DNA of 64,000 nucleotides from Leptolyngbyaceae cyanobacterium JSC-12 (GCA_000309945.1 CM001633.1:4289912-4353911); one strand, 5' to 3'. Counted from the first letter of the stretch, positions 25,527-33,765 are shown. The notes: generated from the letters alone by a model not told the origin. Translations and numbers: made by a program.

Positions 25527-25747
25527 TCCATGTACTCGGCAAAATCTTTTAAGGGCGCATTAAAATCATCTGCTATGACAACCTTACCGCGCAGGCAACC
25601 AAATAAATCCTGACGGCTAAAGCTATTTAGTGGCAATTGGTTGACGGTGCCTTGCCAGCGCCCGATCAAGTATGAAATTACATCCAACTGTTCCTGAAAA
25701 TCGAGCTGATCTATTTCTGCCAGGACTTTTTCTAATAAAGGACTCAT
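25523..25747 (-). CDS. Antitoxin partner of the PIN toxin (DUF2281/VapB-like)
   Basis: 74 residues: LLEKVLAEIDQLDFQEQLDVISYLI at the N-terminus (helical, as in DUF2281-type antitoxins) and a C-terminal tail FNAPLKDFAEYME that would bind the toxin. Its stop overlaps the toxin start, the classic antitoxin-toxin order. No clear DNA-binding fold is visible, so autoregulation is uncertain. Confidence 0.75.
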   Translation of the reverse strand: MSPLLEKVLAEIDQLDFQEQLDVISYLIGRWQGTVNQLPLNSFSRQDLFGCLRGKVVIADDFNAPLKDFAEYME

Positions 25748-25879
25748 GACTCACTTCTCCACAATTCTTCACCATTTTTATTTCTGTAACAACCCACGCC
25801 GTCGGTAAAATCACTCATCACTCAACCTCACTCTTACTCAAAGCCTAGTACTTTGCGGCATCTGTTTCACCACCGATCT

Positions 25880-25973
25880 CCCTCATCCCCCAGCCCCTTC
25901 TCCCAAAACGGGAGAAGGGGAGTTCCGGATTGAAGTCCCTCTCCCTTTTTGGGAGAGGGATTTAGAGTGAGGG
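25880..25973. repeat. MITE-like inverted repeat, copy 2
   Basis: Begins CCCTCATCCCCCAGCCCC, ends GATTTAGAGTGAGGG, with internal hairpins CTCCCAAAACGGGAG and CTCCCTTTTTGGGAG. It is the same element as 16101-16197 in the opposite orientation. It stands just beyond the truncated end of the HEPN-like gene at 25990. Confidence 0.7.
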
Positions 25974-25989
25974 CCAATTCATCCTTTTT

Positions 25990-26088
25990 CTAATCAATCA
26001 TCGGGGCTAAATTCATTAACACCGATTCCAATTTTTCCACGCAATCAATCATATCGAGTAGCAACAAAACCAGCGATCGCCTAGACAT
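25990..26088 (-). pseudogene. HEPN-domain toxin, N-terminal fragment
   Basis: A 32-codon frame, MSRRSLVLLLLDMIDCVEKLE..., overlaps the end of the nucleotidyltransferase gene by eight bases. Its start resembles HEPN (DUF86) partners of MNT-family proteins, which begin with a basic segment and LLxDMxxxIxxI. Normal HEPN proteins have about 110 residues with an RxxxxH ribonuclease motif, which is absent here. The frame ends 16 bases before the MITE-like element, so the rest was probably lost by the rearrangement that brought the repeat. Confidence 0.5.
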
Positions 26089-26395
26089 AACGCACTTCAT
26101 CTTTAATAAAGTCCCAAGTACGGGGACGAACCGCCTTTTTGCTCAACAAATCCACATCACAGCCCAATTTTTCCTCAAGGAAATCTGCAAGAGCCACAAG
26201 CTCTAAACCCAAAGGGCGATCGTAATCAAACAAAATATCCACATCGCTTTCAATCCCCGCCTCGCCTCTTGCCACTGAACCAAACACCGCCAGTTCAGTT
26301 ACTCCCCATCGTTCATATAGATAGGGTTTGAGCGTATGTAAAATCGAGATGACCCGATCGAGTGCTGGCGCAGTAGATGTATTTTCGATACTCAT
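26081..26395 (-). CDS. MNT-family nucleotidyltransferase (antitoxin type)
   Basis: 104 residues with the minimal nucleotidyltransferase signature AVFGSVARGEAGIESDVDILFDYD (landmarks GSVARGEA and SDVDILFDY; the two aspartates bind Mg2+) and ELVALADFLEEKLGCDVDLLSKKAVRP. In MntA/HepT pairs the MNT protein AMPylates and silences the HEPN toxin. Here the HEPN partner is reduced to a 32-codon stub. Three bases separate it from the Uma2 gene upstream. Confidence 0.85.
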   Translation of the reverse strand: MSIENTSTAPALDRVISILHTLKPYLYERWGVTELAVFGSVARGEAGIESDVDILFDYDRPLGLELVALADFLEEKLGCDVDLLSKKAVRPRTWDFIKDEVRYV

Positions 26396-26398
26396 GGA

Positions 26399-27010
26399 TC
26401 AAGCTCCAATCATCTGGGACGACGGCTCCGGGAATTCCACCTCCTCATAGACCAACGCCAAGGGACACTGAAAATCCAGACTCACCAGTTCTAAAATAGG
26501 ATTTTCCTGATCCGCCACATCGTCTGGATAGGCGGTCAGTTCCCATTTGCCCGCACTGGTTTTGCGATAGCAGTCTATGCCCACCTTCTCGGAGTCAATC
26601 AGCACATATTCTTCTAGCGTGGGAATGCGGCGATAAAACCTAAACTTATCGCCCCGGTCAAAACCAGCCGTGCTAGGCGAGAGAACTTCAGCAATCAGCT
26701 TGGGATATTGGATAGCTTCTATGGCTCGGCGATCGCGTTCATCACAACTCACCACCAAATCAGGATAAAAATACGGCCCTTTGGCGGCAACTCTAACTTT
26801 TGCATCAGACATCCGCACCTTGCACCCTGTTCCTCGCAGAGTCGTTCTCAGAATACTTGTCAAATTTACCGCAATGTCATTGTGGGGCAGTGTCCCACCC
26901 GTCATCGCGTAGACTTCCCCATCCATGTATTCGTATTTGATGGGTTGTTGAGCTTCCCACGCTAGGTATTCATCGGGTGTTAAACCTTTGGGTTGAGCAT
27001 TCGCAATCAT
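26399..27010 (-). CDS. Uma2-family (DUF820) PD-(D/E)XK nuclease-like protein
   Basis: 203 residues with the family features LTPDEYLAWEAQQPIKYEYMDGEVYAMTGGT (landmarks YLAWE, KYEYMDGEVY), GTGCKVRMSDAKVRV, YFYPDLVVSCDERD and KLIAEVLSPSTAGFDRGDKF. This is the predicted catalytic core of a restriction-like fold (E, D and ExL of the sheet). Cyanobacteria carry many copies with no settled function. The ATG overlaps the hsdM stop by four bases, so it is co-transcribed with the methylase remnant. Confidence 0.9.
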   Translation of the reverse strand: MIANAQPKGLTPDEYLAWEAQQPIKYEYMDGEVYAMTGGTLPHNDIAVNLTSILRTTLRGTGCKVRMSDAKVRVAAKGPYFYPDLVVSCDERDRRAIEAIQYPKLIAEVLSPSTAGFDRGDKFRFYRRIPTLEEYVLIDSEKVGIDCYRKTSAGKWELTAYPDDVADQENPILELVSLDFQCPLALVYEEVEFPEPSSQMIGA

Positions 27011-28041
27011 GACTGACCTCCAGTGAACTCCTCTATCAGTGTCTCCATTTCTTGCAAGGCATTGGCTAAATGGGTGGCGATCGCGGCGGCAATTTCCTCC
27101 GGCTCCGTTAGCTCATCCTCTGGATCATGACTCGTATCCCATAGCCAGCTAAGATCTAAATTATCCTGGCGATCGGCAATCTGTTGACGACTGAAGCACC
27201 GCCAGCGCTCTTCTTCCCCCTGATCCATGCGAGACGACTGGCCATAGGGGTCATCCCCAAAAGCGGCTTCAAACTCCGCAAAATCGTCGCGAGTCAGTTG
27301 CCGGGTTTTCCCAAAGCTATTCATATTGGTTCGCAGATCATAGACCCAAACGGCTTGGGTATTGCTGCGCTCCGTTTTGCCCCGCGTGAAAAACAGCACA
27401 TTCGTTTTGACTCCCTGGGCATAAAAAATCCCCGGCGGCAAGCGCAAAATCGTATGCAGATCGCACCATTCCATCAATTGCTGTCGTAGCCTGCGCCCCG
27501 TATTGTCCTCAAACAACACATTATCTGGCACCACCACCGCCGCCCTGCCCCCCGGTTTCAGAGCGCGATAAATATGCTCCACAAACGCCAACTGCTTGTT
27601 CGAGGTTTCGGCAGTAATGGAAAAATCCGATCGCGTCGGTCGTCCGCCCCCTTTCTTCGTCCCAAAGGGCGGATTGGTCAAAATCACATCGGCTTTCCCC
27701 AATGTTTCCCCATCCGGTGACAGGCTATCGCCACAGCCCACCATACTTTCAATGCCATGCAGCATCAAATTCATCAGGCACAGCCGATGGGTATCAGGCA
27801 CCAGTTCCAACCCCCGATAAGCCTCCTGGCGCTGGAAATGAGCCTGCTCTGGGGTCAGCGTATAGAAATCATCCGTCTGCTTTTTGATGTACTGATCCGC
27901 CGCCACCAAAAAGCCCCCTGTACCTGCCGCCGGGTCTTGAATCACCTCCCCCGCTTGGGGTTTCACCAGCCGCACCAGGCAATCAATCAATGGACGGGGT
28001 GTAAAGTACTGCCCTGCCCCCGCCAAAAATAATGACTTCAT
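27007..28041 (-). CDS. hsdM: Type I DNA methylase HsdM, 5'-truncated
   Basis: 344 residues covering only the catalytic half of HsdM, normally about 480-520 residues. Present: GAGQYFTPRPLIDCLV, the SAM-binding loop DPAAGTGGFLVAA, the catalytic ILTNPPFGTKKGGGR (N6-adenine NPPF), and the C-terminal region with SWLWDTSHDPEDELTEPEEIAAA. The N-terminal helical domain that contacts HsdS is absent. The frame opens at MKSLFLAGAGQYF, where the normal sequence would still run upstream, and a stop lies at 28081. Methylation activity is doubtful. Confidence 0.88.
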   Translation of the reverse strand: MKSLFLAGAGQYFTPRPLIDCLVRLVKPQAGEVIQDPAAGTGGFLVAADQYIKKQTDDFYTLTPEQAHFQRQEAYRGLELVPDTHRLCLMNLMLHGIESMVGCGDSLSPDGETLGKADVILTNPPFGTKKGGGRPTRSDFSITAETSNKQLAFVEHIYRALKPGGRAAVVVPDNVLFEDNTGRRLRQQLMEWCDLHTILRLPPGIFYAQGVKTNVLFFTRGKTERSNTQAVWVYDLRTNMNSFGKTRQLTRDDFAEFEAAFGDDPYGQSSRMDQGEEERWRCFSRQQIADRQDNLDLSWLWDTSHDPEDELTEPEEIAAAIATHLANALQEMETLIEEFTGGQS

Positions 28042-28078
28042 CTTAAGGGGGGTTTCCGCTCTAAGCCAGAGCGATCGC

Positions 28079-28224
28079 CATCAGATCTTCGCCAATCTGC
28101 CAGCAGCCATGCGTGAAGAATTTGTGACCAACCTGACGAGTGAGTTTTGCCGCGCTACCTCCGCCTTGCGATGCATCGTGAGGAACAGTTCGAGCGATCG
28201 CAGGAGCAGCTAAAAATTGAGTGA
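28079..28224 (+). pseudogene. Unidentified gene remnant, frameshifted
   Basis: One frame reads HQIFANLPAAMREEFVTNL then TSEFCRAT; after a shift near 28150 the next frame continues YLRLAMHREEQFERSQEQL and KIE to a stop. Charge pattern and helix propensity resemble the C-terminal end of a real protein. I do not recognise the family. It runs head to head with the truncated hsdM, marking a rearrangement junction. Confidence 0.3.
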
Positions 28225-28359
28225 ACCAAACCATTATCTTGGGCAGGACTGACGCACCTGCGATGAATTCCCTAAATTTCGGACGATTGCTCGCGGGCGG
28301 CGCTGGGTAGAGCCAGGGCTTGCGGCGATGAATGTCAGTTTGATAGGATTGGGGCGATT

Positions 28360-28479
28360 TGAAGGGGAGTAGCTGCTAACTGCGGTTAGAAGTTTGGGTC
28401 AACATGCTGGCGATGAGCCTGGCCCAAGCATTGCGAAATTAAGTGCCCTGTAGGGCGATCGCAACGAGCGAGACCTTCA
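28360..28479 (+). promoter_or_regulatory. yybP-ykoY (Mn2+) riboswitch aptamer
   Basis: Stem P1 pairs TGAAGG (28360-28365) with CCTTCA (28474-28479). The conserved GGGGAGTAGC follows the 5' strand, GGTCAACATGC and CAAGCATTGC appear in the middle, and GCGAGACC precedes the 3' strand. These are the hallmarks of the manganese-sensing yybP-ykoY class. The next gene is a UPF0016 Mn exporter, a regular target of this riboswitch, which makes the call strong. Mn2+ binding should turn the exporter on. Confidence 0.85.
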
Positions 28480-28482
28480 CTT

Positions 28483-28508
28483 GGTTCATATCTAGCGAGA
28501 TGTGAACC
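28483..28508 (+). promoter_or_regulatory. Hairpin after the Mn riboswitch, probable expression platform
   Basis: GGTTCATATCT and AGATGTGAACC form an 11-bp stem with one G-T pair around AGCG, starting four bases after the aptamer. No T-run follows, so control by translation or Rho is more likely than intrinsic termination. Confidence 0.5.
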
Positions 28509-28584
28509 TGGTGAGGTCTTGAATGGTTTCTCTCCAGGTTCCCTCAAGCTAGGTCATTTCCTTGAGACTTGAGAGGAGCCGAAG

Positions 28585-29229
28585 ATGTTTTATTCTGATT
28601 TGTTCACCGCTTTTACGGCTGGCTTGTTGCTGGTAGGGCTGGCGGAGCTTGGAGATAAGACTTTCTTTATCGCTGCGTTGATGGCGATGAATCATCCCCG
28701 GCGGCTAGTGTTTGCCGGGGCTTTTGGCGCATTGGCAGTCATGACGCTGTTGGCAGTCAGTGCTGGCCAAGTGGTTGGCCTATTGCCTATGCAGTGGGTA
28801 AAAATCGGGGAAGTGGTTTTGTTTTCTGGCTTTGGCCTCAAGCTGCTGTATGACGGCTTGTGTATGGGGTGCCATGACGCTGACTCTGATGAAGCGGAGG
28901 AGGCGAAGGCGGCGATCGCCGCAGCAGAGGGCAGTCAGACTGTCCCCCAAGCCCTGTCAGCCCTGGGGATTATTGGTAAAACCTTTGGTTTGGTTTTCCT
29001 AGGCGAGTGGGGCGATCACACCCAGATTACAACGGTGATGCTGGCAGCCACCCACCCAGCGCTAGGCGTTGCCTGTGGGGCACTTTCGGGCTTTTTTCTC
29101 TGCATTGGGCTAGCCGTGGTGGCCGGGCGACTGGTGGCCGGGCGACTGTCGGAGCGGTTCATTACCCTCTTTGCCGGAGCCTTGTTTCTGGTGTTTGCAA
29201 TCGCTGCCATCTTTAGAGGGATGGCTTAA
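28585..29229 (+). CDS. UPF0016/TMEM165-GDT1 family manganese exporter (Mnx-like)
   Basis: 214 residues, six to seven helices in two homologous halves. Each half carries the family signature: LAELGDKTFF in the first (E-x-GDKT) and GEWGDHTQIT in the second, where H replaces the usual K/R of E-x-GD(K/R)(T/S). An acidic loop (CHDADSDEAEEAKAA) separates the halves. Cyanobacterial relatives export Mn2+ from the cytoplasm or into the thylakoid lumen. GAGAGGAGCC precedes the ATG. A yybP-ykoY riboswitch in the leader supports Mn2+ control. Confidence 0.9.
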   Translation: MFYSDLFTAFTAGLLLVGLAELGDKTFFIAALMAMNHPRRLVFAGAFGALAVMTLLAVSAGQVVGLLPMQWVKIGEVVLFSGFGLKLLYDGLCMGCHDADSDEAEEAKAAIAAAEGSQTVPQALSALGIIGKTFGLVFLGEWGDHTQITTVMLAATHPALGVACGALSGFFLCIGLAVVAGRLVAGRLSERFITLFAGALFLVFAIAAIFRGMA

Positions 29230-29427
29230 AGGAGAGTGCTATAGCCAGGTTCAGGGGACAATCTCGCCTTGGGTAACCCAATGGATTCGATGACGGGCCA
29301 GAAGGGGCGAAGGGCGTTGAGCATTGCCAGTAAGTTAGCAGTATTGTTGATGATAACCACCAGCACCGGGTCGAGAATCAGCAATATCCCTAGGGTCGTG
29401 GTTAGGAGGTTGGGCAGGGTAATCAAC
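29226..29427 (-). pseudogene. C-terminal piece of the interrupted P-type ATPase homologue
   Basis: The frame LITLPNLLTTTLGILLILDPVL... NALRPFWP matches the last membrane helices of P1B-type ATPases and of the intact neighbour (VMLPNVGAVLAGVFLAINPVL, LNGLRP). It continues the 30833-33004 gene from the 9-bp target site. The stop is at 29226. A longer frame entering from the IS end has no independent start signal. Confidence 0.8.
29419..29427. repeat. 9-bp target-site duplication, left copy
   Basis: GTAATCAAC here and at 30918-30926 flank the IS element. Both are in the reading frame of the interrupted ATPase gene (GTTGATTAC on the coding strand). Confidence 0.85.
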
Positions 29428-30917
29428 ACAACTTGGCAAGTTACCGAAGTAGAAAAAACGATCGCCAATCAACTGGGGAGGAGAGCTTGTAAAATCTGTT
29501 CATTTGTATGTCCGTGAGAACATCGCGTCACAATGAATTGCAGCAAATCATCAAAGGCTTGACGAGTGAGGGTATAGAGCTTCTGTCCCACCGTTTGCTT
29601 GCCTTGAGCAAACTCAAATCGTTCAGATTGTGCGCCAGAACAGGCAGTCCGTTGCAGAATCGACTGCGCCACGCAACTAAGACGGAAGTGACGGTTGACC
29701 GCTTCCTCGTTCCGCACCTGAGCCGACTCTAGCCCGGTGTGCTGTTTGCTCACCTCATGAAAGACCTCGCAGGACCATCGATAACTCCAAGTCTGCATGA
29801 CTCGCCCACTTTCCCAATGCAACGCATCGGTGAGCAGGAAGCGAGGTGGGTCTTGTAAATCTGCTTGCTCGTGGACGATGACCAATCGCTTGCGTCCAAA
29901 CTTCTTGAGGCGCACGACTTTGGTAAATGCCCAAATCGGTTTCGTTTCGCCGTTGCGGCAAGTGACTTGAATCGGGCGAAAGCTCTCTGGGTGATGGATT
30001 CTGAGTTCTAAACCAATCGCATCTACCCGTTGCCATTGGTCATTCCACAAGATGTTGCGAGAACTTTCAACTTCACTCACCCAGTGTTTTCCTGCGGACT
30101 CAATCATGGTGGTTAACTCAACGGTCAACACCCCATTGTCAAACGCATAATCGGCGGTGGGAAATTGTCCTTCCGCTTCCACTTGGCGCACAATCTCGAC
30201 GGCAATCTCGGTGCGTTTGCGATACTCCAATCGATTCTTGTGATAATGCAACATCTCAATCAGTCGTTCTCGCACTTGGTCTAAATCGTCATAGTGGGAT
30301 TTTGCCGTCACCTTCAGATACTCCCGTTCTGCCACTGAAAAATCTGGAAACTGCACCACCACGTCAATCCCATCAATTAGGTGGCGGTTCGCAATCGTCG
30401 CCGTCACCACCGTTTGAAAGCAACTCATCCGATGTTCCACATAATCATAGGATCGCTTCACCCCAAAGATCTGCTTGCCCCAATCGTGATGGCTGAGCGT
30501 CCAATCCAGACTGATGACTTCTCGCCCTCGCCCCTGATGCTCTTTGGCTATCACAGCACGATGATGGGACATTAACTCTGAACTCCTCCAGCCCGCCTCA
30601 AACACCGCTGCGTGCATCGCTCTTCGTCCGCCGACCTCCCCACCTGCTACCCATTGTCCGGCAATCCCTTGCAAGGTTTTGTTCTCACTCAACAGCAATC
30701 CGGTCACATAGCGACTCACCTGCTCAAAGCCTGCGCCTCGGCAGAACAGGTCTCGATATTTCCCAAACTCTTGAGCAATCGTCGATGGCACAGCGACAAA
30801 GGGCAGCATGATACGGCTACGGCTAACGTCTCCTACATTTTCTGCTTATCTTTTTCCTTTCTGGGTAACTTGCCAAGTCGTGTATCTTTTTCCTTTCTGG
30901 GTAACTTGCCAAGTCGT
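29428..30917 (-). mobile_element. IS element (IS4/IS701-like) with 18-bp terminal inverted repeats
   Basis: About 1490 bases. Ends are ACAACTTGGCAAGTTACC (left) and, read inward from the right, ACGACTTGGCAAGTTACC, with one mismatch in 18. A 9-bp duplication GTAATCAAC flanks it. The only gene is a DDE transposase at 29469-30809. The right end is tandemly duplicated (36-base unit at 30848-30919). The 9-bp duplication argues for the IS4 group; transposase features alone do not fix the family. Confidence 0.9.
29469..30809 (-). CDS. DDE transposase of the IS element
   Basis: 446 residues, intact. The likely catalytic triad is D in SLDWTLSHHDWGKQ, D in ADYAFDNGVL and E in the C-terminal YRWSCEVFHEVSKQHTGLE, the Y-(2)-R-(3)-E-(6)-K type signature of IS4-superfamily transposases (here YRWSCEVFHEVSK). 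An N-terminal helical region precedes it. As the frame is complete and the ends are near perfect, the element may still be mobile. Confidence 0.9.
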   Translation of the reverse strand: MLPFVAVPSTIAQEFGKYRDLFCRGAGFEQVSRYVTGLLLSENKTLQGIAGQWVAGGEVGGRRAMHAAVFEAGWRSSELMSHHRAVIAKEHQGRGREVISLDWTLSHHDWGKQIFGVKRSYDYVEHRMSCFQTVVTATIANRHLIDGIDVVVQFPDFSVAEREYLKVTAKSHYDDLDQVRERLIEMLHYHKNRLEYRKRTEIAVEIVRQVEAEGQFPTADYAFDNGVLTVELTTMIESAGKHWVSEVESSRNILWNDQWQRVDAIGLELRIHHPESFRPIQVTCRNGETKPIWAFTKVVRLKKFGRKRLVIVHEQADLQDPPRFLLTDALHWESGRVMQTWSYRWSCEVFHEVSKQHTGLESAQVRNEEAVNRHFRLSCVAQSILQRTACSGAQSERFEFAQGKQTVGQKLYTLTRQAFDDLLQFIVTRCSHGHTNEQILQALLPS

Positions 30918-33004
30918 GTAATCAACGCTATATTTTGCTGCACGATGGCGATCGCCTCATCGGCCAACTCAAAGGCAGTCACCAGGGTCGTGAGGCGGCC
31001 CTGAGGTAAGGTCAAGTCAGCAATATCTTGAATGGGGGGATACGACTGGTGAGTGCCGACGGCCACATCGGCATAGCGCAGAGCCGGGTAGTCATCCATG
31101 CCTTCCCCCACGTAGATAACAGTGTGGCCGGCAGCTTGCAACTGACAGACAAACTCTTTTTTATCCTGGGGGCTGAGTTCTGGGCGAATGTAATCGGGGG
31201 CAAGCCCCACCTGGGTACCAATTGCCGTCGCAAGTTGGGGGTGGCCGCCAGTGACCATATACACAGTCATGCCCCGCTGTTTCAGGCGGGCGATCGCTGC
31301 CTCGGCCTCCGGTCGAACCTGGGCACAGCAGATAATCTGCCCCAGCAGGCGCTCTCCTTGAGCCACGTAGACATACCAGTAGCCTTGGTGCAGTCCATCC
31401 TGGCTACCCACTGGCCCATCAAACGCTTCTGGAAACAATACGCCCGCCTGTTGCAGATAGTTGCGGCTGCCGACCACCACCCGTTGCCCATCAATTTGGG
31501 CGGAGACTCCTAGCCCTGCTCCCTGCTTTGGGTAACAGGCTTCGCTCTGCGGCAGTGTTAGGCCAAGCGCGTTGGCTTCTGACATGATGGCGCGGGCTAC
31601 GGGGTGCTGCCACTCGGTTTGGTCGCATTGCTCGGCAGCGGCGGCCAAAGCAAGCAGGGCATGGGTCGGGTTTTCGATCGGGGCAGGAAGCAAGGACTGG
31701 GACTCAGGAGCAACCCGTACGCTAACGACAGACAGGTCGGCCTCGGTCAGCGTGCCTGTGCGAGCAAAAACGACCGTATCTGCTGCCGCTAGAGTCTCAA
31801 ATACTCGACCCGATCGCACTTTGATTTGCAATTGCTGCGCCCGCTTCATCATGGCCAGGATAGCGGTGGGAGTGGATAGGTGAATACCCGTGATCAAATC
31901 GAGTTGGAGGAGCGCCAGGGCCCGCTCCAGGTTTTGGGTGAGCAGATAGATGCCCCCAGAGAGGGCCAGGGTAGGGAGTACCAGGGTCTGTCCAACTGCC
32001 CTGGCATAGTCACTCAGTTCGGTTTGCTGGAGAGGAACTGCCTCGGCTAGCTCCAATTCTTGACCGTACTGGGTCTTCGTCCCCAGTGCTTCCACCACTA
32101 TCACCAGTTCTCCCTCAATCAGACTGCTGCCATAGAGAATGCGCTCGCCAGAACTCCGGGGCAGGGGGGAAGGTTCTCCGGTCAGGGTGCTAAGGTCTAG
32201 CCAGGCTTCTCCAGCGAGAATGCGACCGTCGGCGGGGCAGGTATCCCCGGTTTGCAGAACCACGCGATCGCCCAGGTTAAGATCCTCAATCGCCATCTCC
32301 TGGAGTTGTCCCTCTCGCTGAACCCGCACCCGGTCAATCGGGGGAATGGGATCGATGGTCGGGGTTGCGGCTGAGGCAGAGGTGGCCTCCCGTAGCACAT
32401 CGGCCACCTCCGACAGCACCAAATCCAGGTTGGGGGCTACAAAGTCGCCAGTGAATCCATAAAACAGCGTCCAAATGGATTCGAGCAATTCTTCGTCAAA
32501 GCGACCCCGGATCAGGCTCTGGCGAGTGCGGTCTAGCAGTGGCACAGCCGCAGCCAGGGTCAAGCCGCCCAGCAACCAGGGATACAGAGACCATTCCAAA
32601 GGAGTCAGCAGCAGCGCCAGGGTCAGCCCTAGGGTTGGCAAGGTCAGTCGCTGCAGCAGTTCTAAATCCAAGGGGTCGGTGGCAGGAAAAAGGGGTTGCT
32701 CCGAGGCTCTGGGTGCAGGTTCATGAATGAACAGGTGCTGTAGACAGTCCCGCAGGCGATCGCACACCTCCGCCGCTACAAGTCCCGGCTCATGCTCGAT
32801 CACTACAGATTCAGCCCAGGGGTTGACGCGGACAGAGGAAACGCCAGGATAGAGAGAAAGCTGCGATCGCACTGCCTCGGCCGCATCAGCCGACCATCGC
32901 AGCCCCGCCAGGCGTAACCGTAGCCGCCCCCGCAGCTGGTGAACCACCTGAACATTGAAGGTTCTGAAAGGGATTGCCATCGGGGTCGCCATGTCGATTC
33001 TCAC
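30833..33004 (-). pseudogene. P-type ATPase homologue lacking the catalytic aspartate, interrupted by IS
   Basis: 723 codons. N-terminal HMA2-like domain (VQVVHQLRGRLRLRLAGL, about 17-75; no CxxC), then membrane segments, actuator domain with LTGEPSPLPR (TGE kept, 275-277), phosphorylation region VVFARTGTLTEADL where DKTGT has become ARTGT (Ala414, Arg415), HP motif kept (HPVAR), TGD replaced by TGG (585), and the hinge GDGxND replaced by GEGMDD (633-638). Three catalytic acids are thus lost while the frame stays open, which looks like a maintained pseudoenzyme. The gene was then cut by the IS after IALIT (695). The last about 28 codons come from the IS end, and the true C-terminus lies at 29226-29427. 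Confidence 0.85.
30848..30919. repeat. Two perfect 36-base copies of the IS right end
   Basis: ATCTTTTTCCTTTCTGGGTA plus ACTTGCCAAGTCGTGT occurs at 30848-30883 and again at 30884-30919. The unit contains the terminal inverted repeat and reaches two bases into the target duplication. On the coding strand it gives the repeated peptide RLGKLPRKEKDT at the end of the interrupted ATPase frame. Confidence 0.9.
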
Positions 33005-33162
33005 TCGGCTGCGTTTGAGGGGGACACTCGGCTGATCATATCTAGCTGCTTAACCTATTTTGTGAGGGACGTAGCAGGGGCGCAATTGTACCCCGTAGTG
33101 ATCCCTCCCTACCATTGACGAGAATCCGGGCTTTTCGGCACTGCGTGGGTCAACTAGGGCAG

Positions 33163-33765
33163 CTAGTCTTGACTGGTCAGATTGAACTCTAAGAGCGGAT
33201 GAAAGGTACCTGATTCAGTCCTGTAGCACCAGGCTATGCCCTCTGGGTCTTGCTCCTGGCTCCAGTCTTTAAAGGTCGGTTGCTGCCGTCGGGGGGTAAT
33301 GGACTGGGAGGCTACCCCTAACCGTTCAGCCAGCTCGCGCTGGGTCAGCGGCTCTGGCAAGGTGACCGCTGGCTGATCTCCATCGGTTGGGTTGGCTGAG
33401 TCGGTTGAACGGTTAAGTAGCGGTGAAGGCGGGGATGCTGGCGTAGAGGCTGGCGGTTTAGGGTGCTGGGCGACCAGCGCTGAAGCCTGCTCTAGAGCAG
33501 GTTCTGAGGTAGGGAACCACCCCTCTAGTAAATCCAAGATCCTGGGTATCACTGGATCAGCCGAGGGGCGATCGCGAAAGTGAACAATGACTGAACAGGC
33601 AGCCCGATTAATCCGCACAGCCACTACTCCCTTCACTGCCTCTAGCTTCGACTGTAGGGTTACTGCCAAGGCTTCATCGCTGCGGAGGCGGGGCACCTGA
33701 ATCCGCAGCCGCTTTGAGGTTTGGTGCACAACCGCATAGTCCAGGTCAGTGGTTGAAGGAGCCAT
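33163..33765 (-). CDS. HMA2-like domain fused to a helix-turn-helix-like module
   Basis: 200 residues. Residues about 5-75 (YAVVHQTSKRLRIQVPRL, VVAVRINRAACSVIVHF) match the N-terminal domain of both flanking ATPases, an HMA-type fold without the CxxC metal site. After a Pro/Ser linker, residues 135-192 (LTQRELAERLGVASQSI, FKDWSQEQDPEGIAWCYR, FHPLLEFN) match the C-terminal extension of the 34253-37015 ATPase. The LTQRELAERLGVASQSI part has the form of a helix-turn-helix. A small metal- or protein-sensing DNA-binding regulator is a reasonable guess, not more. Downstream at 33004 the dead ATPase starts. Confidence 0.7.
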   Translation of the reverse strand: MAPSTTDLDYAVVHQTSKRLRIQVPRLRSDEALAVTLQSKLEAVKGVVAVRINRAACSVIVHFRDRPSADPVIPRILDLLEGWFPTSEPALEQASALVAQHPKPPASTPASPPSPLLNRSTDSANPTDGDQPAVTLPEPLTQRELAERLGVASQSITPRRQQPTFKDWSQEQDPEGIAWCYRTESGTFHPLLEFNLTSQD

